From: Sporolactobacillus sp. THM7-4
Lineage (GTDB): Bacteria > Bacillota > Bacilli > Bacillales > Sporolactobacillaceae
Assembly (NCBI RefSeq): GCF_004153165.1
Contig: NZ_SEMD01000008.1
Span: 74,269-138,268 of the forward strand
DNA: 64,000 nt
Direction: 5' to 3'
The notes under the pieces are model-generated. The model was given only the letters and a program-made list of their open reading frames with translations. It did not search any database and was not told the DNA's origin. Both the position numbers and the translations under genes were made by a program. Shown here piece by piece: positions 57,243 through 64,000 of this stretch (its first letter is position 1; every line of letters starts with the position of its first letter).

Positions 57243-58157
57243 TCATGATCTTCCATTTTGAATTTTTTCGATCCGTTTTAAGATATCCAGCATCCATGTC
57301 TTGTAGGTTTTTCCTTTTGGAAGCGTCTCAGTGACTTCCAGGACCGGCACCTTATTTTTACGGGCGAGCGCCACCATTTTTTCAACAGTCGGACTGCTTT
57401 CCTGAATGTTATTGACGAAAAAAACGATTTTTTTCTTTTCAATATCTTTCTGCGTCTGCGTAATGTCCCTCGGAGAAGGATCGGTTCCCTCTTCAACGGC
57501 CATCTTAAAATGATTGTTCCCCGTCCGATATCCGAGCGCTTTCAGCATGTTATCAAAAATCGGTTCGGAAACGTCAACTTTACCATTATCCGATTTTCGA
57601 CTGAGTTTTTCAACCCAATCGCCGACCGGTTTGATCGACGCCTGATAGTCTTTTGCGTTGCGATGATAATCTCTCGCATGCGCAGGATCTGTTTTGGCCA
57701 GTGCCCCGGCAATGGTGGTTGCGAGTTTTGGCATCGTTTCCGGATTGTACCATTGATGTTCATTGTCACCCAGCTTTTGTTTCATGACATCCTCGGCCAC
57801 ATGGATCACTTTCTTATTCTTGTTCCCGGACGATACCAGGTCATCCATCCAGCTGTCGTAGCCGATCCCATTGTCAATCACCAGTTGGGCATCACTGACC
57901 GCCCGTGCCGTATAAGGGGTCGGTTCAAATTCATGGGGGTCCATGTTCGGTTGATGAATGACTGATGTCACTTGAACGTGATTTCCACCGACCGCCTGCG
58001 CGACTTCGCCGTAAAAGTTTTCGGCTGCAACAATACGAACTTTTGAAGATCCGCCCTGTCCGGACGGCGCCTTGCCGCAACCCGCCAGAACGGCCAAAAT
58101 AAATAAAAACAGACCGAACAGAAGAATGGATTGACGGGCAAACCTTTGCGTTTTCAT
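57243..58157 (-). CDS. znuA: Zinc-binding lipoprotein (AdcA/ZnuA-like)
   Basis: 304 aa. The signal peptide ends in the lipobox VLAGC (Cys27). Possible metal ligands are His in MDPHEFEPT, His in DNEHQWYNP, and Glu in SEPIFDNML where many zinc proteins have His; there is no long His-rich loop. The Glu is more like manganese-binding relatives, but the Zur box at 58189-58207 argues strongly for zinc. It is the first gene of the three-gene operon. Confidence 0.87.
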   Translation of the reverse strand: MKTQRFARQSILLFGLFLFILAVLAGCGKAPSGQGGSSKVRIVAAENFYGEVAQAVGGNHVQVTSVIHQPNMDPHEFEPTPYTARAVSDAQLVIDNGIGYDSWMDDLVSSGNKNKKVIHVAEDVMKQKLGDNEHQWYNPETMPKLATTIAGALAKTDPAHARDYHRNAKDYQASIKPVGDWVEKLSRKSDNGKVDVSEPIFDNMLKALGYRTGNNHFKMAVEEGTDPSPRDITQTQKDIEKKKIVFFVNNIQESSPTVEKMVALARKNKVPVLEVTETLPKGKTYKTWMLDILKRIEKIQNGRS

Positions 58158-58188
58158 ATATTCTGATCCTCCAAATGTCCGTCACATT

Positions 58189-58207
58189 AATCGTAACTAT
58201 TACGATT
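58189..58207. promoter_or_regulatory. Zur box for the zinc transporter operon
   Basis: AATCGTAACTATTACGATT agrees with the Bacillus Zur consensus TCGTAATNATTACGA in all but one core base, 32 bases before the first gene. Confidence 0.9.
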
Positions 58208-58290
58208 TACATCCCCTGCACTGCCGGACAGCTTTCCCCCGGATCCCTCTCTTCCAAACGTCTAAGATCCGATTTATGTTTATTCCGTTC

Positions 58291-58311
58291 AAATCGTAAC
58301 CATTCCGGTTT
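58291..58311. promoter_or_regulatory. Second, degenerate Zur-like site
   Basis: AAATCGTAACCATTCCGGTTT keeps the left half of the Zur box and part of the right half, about 100 bases upstream of the first one. Confidence 0.4.
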
Positions 58312-58410
58312 CGTTTACTATTAAACCACACCTTCATTTCTTTTTGCAATAAATTTATCCTAATCACGGCTATTTACAGGTTATCCCTGTTCCTTTTTTC
58401 ACGGAAATGA

Positions 58411-58508
58411 TCTGCTCCCCCCGGGCAGAGGGCGTAAGAAGCAGGCAGGGAGACTCGTGAACCGCCCGCGGAAAGCGTCAGCCTGGAGTAAATAGCGACA
58501 TCCAGGTT
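58411..58508. repeat. Possible dispersed intergenic repeat with GCGGAAAGCGTC core
   Basis: The stretch with AGACTCGTGAACCGCC, CGCGGAAAGCGTCAGCCTGG and AGTAAATAGCGAC resembles a short non-coding repeat that I recall from many Bacillaceae genomes. It is G-C-rich against A-T-rich flanks. There is only one copy in this window, so the claim rests on memory. Confidence 0.35.
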
Positions 58509-58599
58509 TAACAGAGAAAGGTGAAAAAAACGGTGATCGCAATTTATATTATAATAAGACTGCACAGTTCAGAAAATCCGAATACTGGAGGAATCATCA

Positions 58600-59073
58600 T
58601 TGAAAATCGCTATGGCAAACGATCACGCCGGATTTGAATTAAAAAAAGAAATTAAAACCTGGCTTGAAGAACAAGGACATGAGGTACTTGACTTCGGCAC
58701 GGACAACACAGAATCGTGTGATTTATCCGATTTTGTTTATCCCGCTTCATTAGCAGTCGCGAAAGGTGAAGCGGATCGCGGCATTTTTGTCGACGGTGTC
58801 GGTTACGGCAGCGCGCTGATCGCAAATCGAATCTACGGGATTACCGCTGCTGTCTGCCAGGATCCATTCTGCGCAAAACTTGCTCGACAGCATACGGACA
58901 GCAACGTGCTCTGTATCGGCGGGAAAATCATCGGATCAGGTATTGCGCTTGATCTTGTTGACGTCTGGATGCACACCGATCCCCTCAGCGGTATCGAGAA
59001 ATACGCCCGTCGTGTGAAAAAAGTTGAAGCGATTACCGAGAAGCACTTGAAAAAACTGTCTGAAATCGAATAA
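58600..59073 (+). CDS. Atypical RpiB/LacAB-family sugar-phosphate isomerase
   Basis: 157 aa. It begins MKIAMANDHAGFELKKEI and has GHEVLDFGTDN, ARQHTDSNVLCIGGKIIG and the C-terminal DVWMHTDP of the family. However, the catalytic segment, CGTGIG in ribose-5-phosphate isomerase B, reads VDGVGYGS here, so the usual cysteine base is replaced by Asp. Reaction on another sugar phosphate or loss of isomerase activity is possible. TATAAT at 58550 is a likely -10. It stands alone, closed by a terminator. Confidence 0.8.
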   Translation: MKIAMANDHAGFELKKEIKTWLEEQGHEVLDFGTDNTESCDLSDFVYPASLAVAKGEADRGIFVDGVGYGSALIANRIYGITAAVCQDPFCAKLARQHTDSNVLCIGGKIIGSGIALDLVDVWMHTDPLSGIEKYARRVKKVEAITEKHLKKLSEIE

Positions 59074-59093
59074 ACCACCCGATCCTGTAATTG

Positions 59094-59135
59094 AGAACCC
59101 GGAGCGGTATTTTACACTTCCGCCCCGGGTTCTTT
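59094..59135 (+). terminator. Terminator after the RpiB-like gene
   Basis: AGAACCCGG-A-GCGG (59094-59107) pairs with CCGC-C-CCGGGTTCT (59120-59133), followed by TTT. Confidence 0.85.
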
Positions 59136-59331
59136 GCGTACTCGTATTCATTTGGAAAAATCCAGTTTTTAGATTGATGCATGTATTGTTTTTCTCAGGC
59201 CTTCTTGCGTTCATTCAATCATCCCGACCAGCATCTCTCCTCCATCTGATCCGTTAGATCGCCTGACGACCGTTTTCATCAGTCGATTACAGCCGCCCCG
59301 TTTCATTTGCTATCGTATAGCGGGCAGTCCG

Positions 59332-60162
59332 TTAGTAATTAGTGATGAGCACCTCATCGATTTTTCCTCTTTTGCTGCCATCAGAATTAATCAGCCCGCT
59401 CACTGACGAAACAATAATATGATAGTTATGGTACATGTCCTTAATAAACGACGTTGCCGAATTACTAATAAGCACCTGGCAGCCGCGCCGGTCAAGATCG
59501 ACGAACAAGTCCCGCAATCTGAGTTGATCTTCTCTTGAAAATCCATCCAGACTGTATCCGGTAAAATACGACGTCGTTGACCGGGGATCATATGGGGGGT
59601 CCAGATAAACAAAATCTCCGGATCCAGCTCCTTCTGCGACTTCCTCAAAGTCCGTGCAGAGAATGGTCACATCATTTTCGTTGAAATAACGGTGTACCCC
59701 CCGAATCGTTCGTTCATTGATAAAATTAGGCCGGCTGTATTTGCCAAAGGGGACGTTAAAATGTCCATCTTTATTTACCCGAAATAATCCGTTGAAACAT
59801 GTTTTGTTTAAATAAATAATTCGCGACGCCTTCTCCAGATTGGACATCCGATGATAACTGTCAGTCAGATCCAAATCGCGGATATGATAATAATACTCCT
59901 TTTCATTACGATGTTTTTTCAGGTCGCTGATCAGCCCTTCCGCATCATCCATGATCACGCGGTAAACATTAATCAGCTCTTTATTGATATCGTTAATGAC
60001 GGCTCGCTTGGGCTGCAGATCAAAAAGTACAGCTCCTGCACCAACAAAAGGTTCATAGTAACAGCCGAACTTCTCAGGAATACATGCCCTGATCTCGGGA
60101 AGCATCCGCCTTTTCCCTCCGGCCCATTTCAGAAAAGGCTTAACACGTTCACTCTTAACCAT
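59332..60162 (-). CDS. Dam-type adenine-N6 DNA methyltransferase, solitary
   Basis: 276 aa. Motif X is PFLKWAGGKRRM, motif I is YEPFVGAGAVLFDLQP and motif IV is VYLDPPYDP, in the order of the alpha class (Dam, DpnIIA). By family the target is probably GATC, but this cannot be read from the sequence. AGGTGG lies 7 bases before the ATG. No restriction gene is next to it in 59074-61114, so it acts alone or the partner is lost. Confidence 0.92.
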   Translation of the reverse strand: MVKSERVKPFLKWAGGKRRMLPEIRACIPEKFGCYYEPFVGAGAVLFDLQPKRAVINDINKELINVYRVIMDDAEGLISDLKKHRNEKEYYYHIRDLDLTDSYHRMSNLEKASRIIYLNKTCFNGLFRVNKDGHFNVPFGKYSRPNFINERTIRGVHRYFNENDVTILCTDFEEVAEGAGSGDFVYLDPPYDPRSTTSYFTGYSLDGFSREDQLRLRDLFVDLDRRGCQVLISNSATSFIKDMYHNYHIIVSSVSGLINSDGSKRGKIDEVLITNY

Positions 60163-60907
60163 TTTTCAACCACCTGTACGTTACACACAAAGAGAAAGAA
60201 TATGTACATAAACCATCATAACATTCAACGGTTTATTGCAAAACAGTTTTCTAACCATCAGATGCCGTGAAAAATAGAATTAGCCAAAAGGTTGCAGGGT
60301 GCAAAATTCCTTGCTGTTACCTTTCAGTAACAGAGAAAACATAAAATTGACATCTTATATTCATGATACATTAACATTCAAAGGGAATAATGAATATTGA
60401 GAAGGGGCGTGTAATAGATACGAGGCTGGAGAGAAAAAAGCCCAAAAAACAATGAAGGAGCGGTCGATACGGCATGCCCGGGTCAGGAGACTGTGTAACG
60501 CCAATTTTTTTCTAAATCCTGTTAGTTGCTTTCGGACGTTCTCTGACCTGTCTGAAATCTGGCGTACCGGCTGTTTCTTCACTCTATTTGTTCCCCGTAA
60601 CCGTCCGCAGAAAACATTCTGCAGAAGATCCGCAGAAACTTTTACATTCATTTCTTTTAAACGCTCAACCTGTTAAAAAAAAGAGCAACGAAAAATAGTT
60701 TGCCGGAAATACGTATGCATATAGTAAATAAAAAAATGAAACCAGGGCCAGAGTCCGGCATTCCCACTCGAACTTTTGATAATTGATTCACAAAGAAGGA
60801 CAAAATGATGTAACGATGCAGAAATCAGACGGGTAATAAAAAAAATTATTTTCCAAACCGGGTCAGTCAGGAGCATTCATCAAAAGCTTTGGAAACAAAC
60901 GCTTATT
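60163..60907. other. 745 bases without a supported gene
   Basis: Short frames at 60361-60651 (minus) and 60452-60676 (plus) overlap each other and have no good ribosome site or known motif. TTGACA at 60348 is a good -35 hexamer but lacks a matching -10. The stretch may be the remains of a deleted gene. Confidence 0.4.
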
Positions 60908-61114
60908 CTATCTTACCGTTTCATTCAAAAAGTCAATATCTGCTTTTGCCATTTTAGCATACCGATTGCTATTATACTGATTAATTAATTCATCAAGTAC
61001 CATGGATTGTTTAACCACTTTCTGATCCTGCAAACCAAGTTTCGCTTCAATTTCGAAGAGTTTTTGTCTGGCTCTCTCAATTTGGACTGATATATCTTTG
61101 TTTTGACGGCTCAT
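60908..61114 (-). CDS. Spo0E-like aspartyl-phosphate phosphatase
   Basis: 68 aa. The family signature SxxLDxLIxxY appears as SMVLDELINQYN in the C-terminal half, following a first helix (IERARQKLFEIEAKLG), the two-helix hairpin plan of Spo0E. Members remove phosphate from Spo0A and hold back sporulation. The start at 61114 has TAGGAGG 7 bases upstream, and that site lies in an inverted repeat (61123-61145). The gene follows the peptide-regulator cassette in the same direction. Confidence 0.85.
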   Translation of the reverse strand: MSRQNKDISVQIERARQKLFEIEAKLGLQDQKVVKQSMVLDELINQYNSNRYAKMAKADIDFLNETVR

Positions 61115-61122
61115 TTTTCTAC

Positions 61123-61145
61123 CTCCTACTATAATATAATAGGAG
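61123..61145 (-). promoter_or_regulatory. Inverted repeat covering the Spo0E-like ribosome binding site
   Basis: CTCCTA (61123-61128) and TAGGAG (61140-61145) are complementary around an A-T-rich centre, with further TATA pairing. On the minus-strand mRNA the Shine-Dalgarno UAGGAG could pair with CUCCUA just before it. Confidence 0.4.
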
Positions 61146-61216
61146 AGGTTGTAAAAAAACAACGTTTACGAAGATTTGCATGTTTTTATTTTTTACTATA
61201 AAAAATATATAACAAA

Positions 61217-61248
61217 AGAGGGCATGTCCAAATTTAAAGATGCCCTCT
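61217..61248 (-). terminator. Terminator after the peptide gene
   Basis: Minus-strand AGAGGGCAT (61248-61240) pairs with ATGCCCTCT (61225-61217), followed by TTTTGTTATA. It lies about 40 bases after the small peptide gene and before the Spo0E-like gene. Confidence 0.6.
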
Positions 61249-61286
61249 GTACAGCAGGTTTTTGGTTTTTGTGCAGCAGGGATTCA

Positions 61287-61373
61287 TTAAGCTCCAATTC
61301 CGTTAATCAGAGAAACGACTACAAAGAAGCTCAGGCTGGTAACTGTAGCCAGATAAAACAAGTGTTTCCGCAT
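61287..61373 (-). CDS. Candidate Phr-like signalling peptide precursor (28 aa)
   Basis: A 28-codon frame that starts inside the 3' end of the HTH-TPR gene in another frame (71 bases of overlap). GGGGGTG (61381-61387) stands 7 bases before its ATG. The product begins MRKH, has a hydrophobic core (LFYLATVTSLSFFVVVSL read at residues 5-22) and ends NGIGA, which is the plan of a secreted Phr/NprX-type pro-peptide. Overlap with the 3' end of a TPR regulator gene is usual for such pairs. The mature peptide is probably the last five to eight residues; this is inference. Confidence 0.6.
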   Translation of the reverse strand: MRKHLFYLATVTSLSFFVVVSLINGIGA

Positions 61374-62736
61374 CTTTGTTCACCCCCTTTACTATGGTTT
61401 CGTATATTGTTTCCTGCTCTTTGGTCGCTTGTCCTTTAAATTTTTCAAACAACGAGATGCAGTCCAGCATTTTCCCCTTGTTATCTTCTTCAACACTTAA
61501 TTTTAAACATTGCAGTGTATTTTCTATCCCCTCCTTAATCCGCCTGTTGGCAAAATTATATATGGCAAGCTGGTAGTGAAATTCAGCATACCTGTTTCGA
61601 TAAGTCGCCCTGCTGTAGTAATTTTCGCTGTGTACACCAACCGAAATCTTCGACGCCAGTTTTTTTAAAACAGTGTCAATTTTTATTCGATACTTATTTG
61701 CCGCCATTAAAATTACAACCATACTTGGTAATATTTCATCCGGGTATTTTTCAAGAAGATGAACATAATCGTTTAAAACCTCAAAATTACCTGTAGATAA
61801 ATCAATATTGTAACAATTCATACGAGCGAATACTTTGAATTTTTCAACTTCCAATCGGCCAATCTCGTCCAATCCTTCAAACCAGCTGAGATCAGCGTAA
61901 CCGTCAATATATTTCTTCGCTTCTTCATATTGTTCCTGATATTCCAGGGCACCGCCTTTAATTAAATAGCCCTGTCCATAATACACAACTAAAGGCCGGT
62001 CGATATTCAACTTGCCGGGCTTTCTTTTTCCTTTTTTGTTCTGATACCTTCCCCGGTAGATTACGGTCGCAAGTGTTCGCAACTCATCGGCAAAAAATCC
62101 CATTTTGTGCCAGTTTTGTAACGTGTAGTATACATTGGCCAGCTGAAGCAGCGCATCCAGCCTGAAGTTTTCCGGAAGCTTGTCCTGGAACGGCTCAAAA
62201 CGGATCGCCGCCTGCAGATTTGTGGCAGAGTCTTTTCCAATCGCCAGTTTGAACAGCCTGTACTGGCAAATCGCCAGTCTTTCGGAATACTGGTATTTCT
62301 CGCATTTTGCGACCACTTCATAAAGCAGTGCGGCAGCATCGAGTTCCTTTTTCTTGTACAAGTCTTCCGCCAAATCAAATATCATCGGAACGTAGACAAG
62401 ATTCTCAACGATTCTCTATGCCACTGTCTTCATACAATCTAGTTTTCCAACTTCAACACAGCGGTACAAAAAAGGGCGAATTCTTCTCCAGTTAGGCGCA
62501 TGATCTACGAGGCACTCATCAATATACAATTCATAGAGAGCCCCTTTCGAAAGTCCCATTCCCGCAGTAATTCGATCAAGTAAACTGATTGAAATCGGAC
62601 GATTTTTTTTCAAAACGGCACTGAGCGTGCCAGGATTGATCCCTGAAAGGGTTGAAAAGCGCTGTGCGGTCATGCCCATTTTTTTAATATAGTCTTCCAT
62701 TTGAAAGCGAATCGTGGTTGTTTGAGATTCTGCCAA
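61303..62736 (-). pseudogene. HTH-TPR (RRNPP-like) regulator interrupted by one in-frame TAG
   Basis: A TTG start at 62736, 8 bases after AAGGAG, gives MAESQTTTIRF and an XRE helix-turn-helix (MTAQRFSTLSGINPGTLSAV). The frame stops at TAG 62416-62418 after LDCMKTVA, but goes on in the same frame with RIVENLVYVPMIFDL and a long TPR-like helical part (AAALLYEVVAKCEKYQYSERLA) to 61303, about 477 codons in all. CAG to TAG, one transition, would explain it. The two-part plan matches quorum regulators such as NprR and PlcR. It is either a recent nonsense mutant, a readthrough gene, or two separate proteins; a restart at the ATG at 62385 is possible. Confidence 0.8.
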
Positions 62737-62772
62737 CTTAACCACTCCTTCAATGCATTCGACCCTGATCAA

Positions 62773-62971
62773 ATATCTATTACCGACCGCTGAAAGAGAG
62801 TTGCCCGCTTATTAATAAATGATTGAATAGCACAATTTAATAGATTATGTATCGTAATGTCTGAGATGGATCAAACCATGCACAAAAATAAGAGCAGCTA
62901 ATTTATGCATATTATTATACATCAGAAAACAAAATTGATCAAATTTTCCCACATTAAAATTTAACAAAACC
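62773..62971. promoter_or_regulatory. A-T-rich upstream region of the HTH-TPR gene
   Basis: Contains a minus-strand TATAAT (62914-62919 as ATTATA) about 180 bases before the start codon. It runs up to the edge of the 21-bp array. No gene is seen. Confidence 0.3.
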
Positions 62972-63643
62972 TGGCAGTTTAACTGCTTCTATCGGCAGTT
63001 GAGCCGGTCCTATCGGCAGTTGAGCCGGTCCTATCGGCAGTTGAGCCGGTCCTATCGGCAGTTGAGCTGCTCCTATCGGCAGTTGAGCCGGCTTTATCGG
63101 CAGTTTAGCTCGTCCTATCGGCAGTTGAGCCGCTTCTATCGGCAGTTGAGCTGCTTCTATCGGCAGTTTAGCCGGTTCTATCGGCAGTTGAGCCGGCTTT
63201 ATCGGCAGTTGAGCTGCTTCTATCGGCAGTTTAGCCGGTTCTATCGGCAGTTGAGCCGGTCCTATCGGCAGTTGAGCCGCTTCTATCGGCAGTTTAGGCG
63301 CTTCTATCGGCAGTTGAGCCGGTCCTATCGGCAGTTGAGCTGCTCCTATCGGCAGTTGAGCTTGTTTTATCGGCAGTTGAGCCACTTCCATCGGCAGTTG
63401 AGCCGCTTCTATCGGCAGTTGAGCCGCTTCTATCGGCAGTTTAACTGCTCCTATCGGCAGTTGAGCCGGTCCTATCGGCAGTTGAGCTTGTTTTATCGGC
63501 AGTTGAGCCGCTTCTATCGGCAGTTTAACTGCTCCTATCGGCAGTTGAGTCGGTCCTATCGGCAGTTGAGCTTGTTTTATCGGCAGTTCAGCCGATCCTA
63601 TCGGCAGTTGAGCCGCTTCTATCGGCAGTTGCACTCTTCAGGG
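62972..63643. repeat. 32-unit tandem array of exact 21-bp units
   Basis: Thirty-two units, each exactly 21 bases from the next (first core at 62972, last at 63623), with consensus CGGCAGTTGAGC plus a variable CGGTCC-type hexamer and TAT. Some units have TTTAGC or TTTAAC in place of TTGAGC. Because 21 is a multiple of three, both strands stay open and would read as heptapeptides (LPI-rich on the minus strand, YRQLS on the plus), but no ribosome site is present, so I do not call a gene. Two more units are at 25720-25761. Confidence 0.95.
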
Positions 63644-63873
63644 CAATTTTTTGTCGACAATAGTGATTTTCGAAGTAACGGTGATGGTGCATTTTGTCGA
63701 TCGATTTTTCGCCTTTTTGCCCGAAACCGTCGTTTAAGAATAACCCAAATAATTTTGGAAAAGAATGACTCATTTCTTAACGGTTTAGGACTTTTGACTG
63801 TCCAGCTGTTTAAAAACAGCCAAAAAACAAATAAAAAACGTCCTCCCACAACTTGTAGAAAGACGTTCAAAAC

Positions 63874-64000
63874 GTAAGCGTCAAATAATGGACACCTAGG
63901 ATCGTCACCCGGATCATGGGATAATACATTCATTAAAGATGGAATGGAGATGAATCTCATGACCTTGAACGACCGAGATTTGTTATGGAAAGAACGTATT
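63874..64000 (+). mobile_element. Left end of an IS66-type insertion sequence
   Basis: GTAAGCGTCAAAT at 63874 matches the GTAAGCG tip of IS66-family inverted repeats. A transposase accessory frame starts 85 bases later. The element runs off the window, so right end and target duplication cannot be checked. Confidence 0.6.
63959..64000 (+). CDS. tnpA: IS66-type accessory protein TnpA, 5' fragment
   Basis: Only 14 codons (MTLNDRDLLWKERI) are in the window, or 19 from an ATG at 63944. GGAG stands 9 bases before the ATG at 63959. The LWKERI ending fits the N-terminus of IS66 TnpA proteins. The call depends on the adjacent terminal repeat. Confidence 0.5.
   Translation, partial: MTLNDRDLLWKERI

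Noticed and set aside
60361-60676. Overlapping short frames on both strands
   Set aside because: They exclude each other, and neither has a ribosome site or known motif.
62416-62418. TAG as a pyrrolysine codon
   Set aside because: No pyrrolysine genes or insertion context are visible; a CAG-to-TAG nonsense change is simpler.
62954-63634. Long minus-strand frame with LPI heptapeptide repeats
   Set aside because: It only exists because 21-bp units keep every frame open; there is no ribosome site, and the plus strand is equally open.
62999-63877. Plus-strand frame with YRQLS repeats
   Set aside because: Same repeat artefact as the opposite strand.

Overview
The window reads as chromosome of a spore-forming Bacillales bacterium. 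The evidence is a yhbA(queG)-yhbB-trmL-...-prkA-yhbH gene order like that of Bacillus subtilis, a SpoVR gene, a Spo0E-like protein, an S-box riboswitch, Fur and Zur boxes, and strong Gram-positive ribosome binding sites with frequent TTG/GTG starts. An Fnr with a C-terminal cysteine cluster and an anaerobic GlpABC dehydrogenase point to a facultative anaerobe. Sporolactobacillaceae would fit, but the sequence alone does not prove it. No rRNA or tRNA genes were seen.

Positions 1-12601 (minus strand) hold one long operon for cell-wall sugar salvage: an oligopeptide-type ABC importer, an RpiR/MurR-type regulator, an AmiE-like amidase, AnmK, a double GNAT protein, MurQ, a MurNAc/GlcNAc kinase and NamZ, which runs off the window. 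NamZ and the amidase lack signal peptides, so degradation appears to take place in the cytoplasm after uptake. Positions 13195-17548 (plus) are glpABC with a cre site, a leader terminator and a 3' terminator, followed by a decayed IS605-type tnpB with its right-end hairpins.

Positions 18071-23750 carry azlCD with a divergent XRE-cupin regulator, a HIRAN-like protein, a membrane protein, a quinone oxidoreductase and a Fur-boxed FTR1 permease. Positions 24128-30270 (minus) hold spoVR and a moxR-DUF58-transglutaminase operon. Positions 30600-37826 hold SAM-riboswitch-controlled metE, prfC, pgcA and a HAD phosphatase. Positions 38226-46820 are the yhb sporulation/tRNA-modification block, with two signal peptidase genes and a repeat array lying between yhbH and prkA. 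Positions 46916-55517 hold a B3/B4 protein, a small unknown protein, a secreted nuclease, fnr, odhAB and cvfB. Positions 55535-58311 are a Zur-boxed zinc ABC transporter.

Positions 58600-64000 are more accessory: an atypical RpiB-family protein, a solitary Dam-type methyltransferase, and a candidate peptide-signalling cassette. The cassette has an HTH-TPR regulator interrupted by one in-frame TAG, an overlapping 28-residue Phr-like peptide gene and a downstream Spo0E-like gene. A 32-copy array of exact 21-bp units follows, then the left end of an IS66-type element. Three unrelated short tandem-repeat families occupy intergenic regions across the window, and two of them recur at distant loci.
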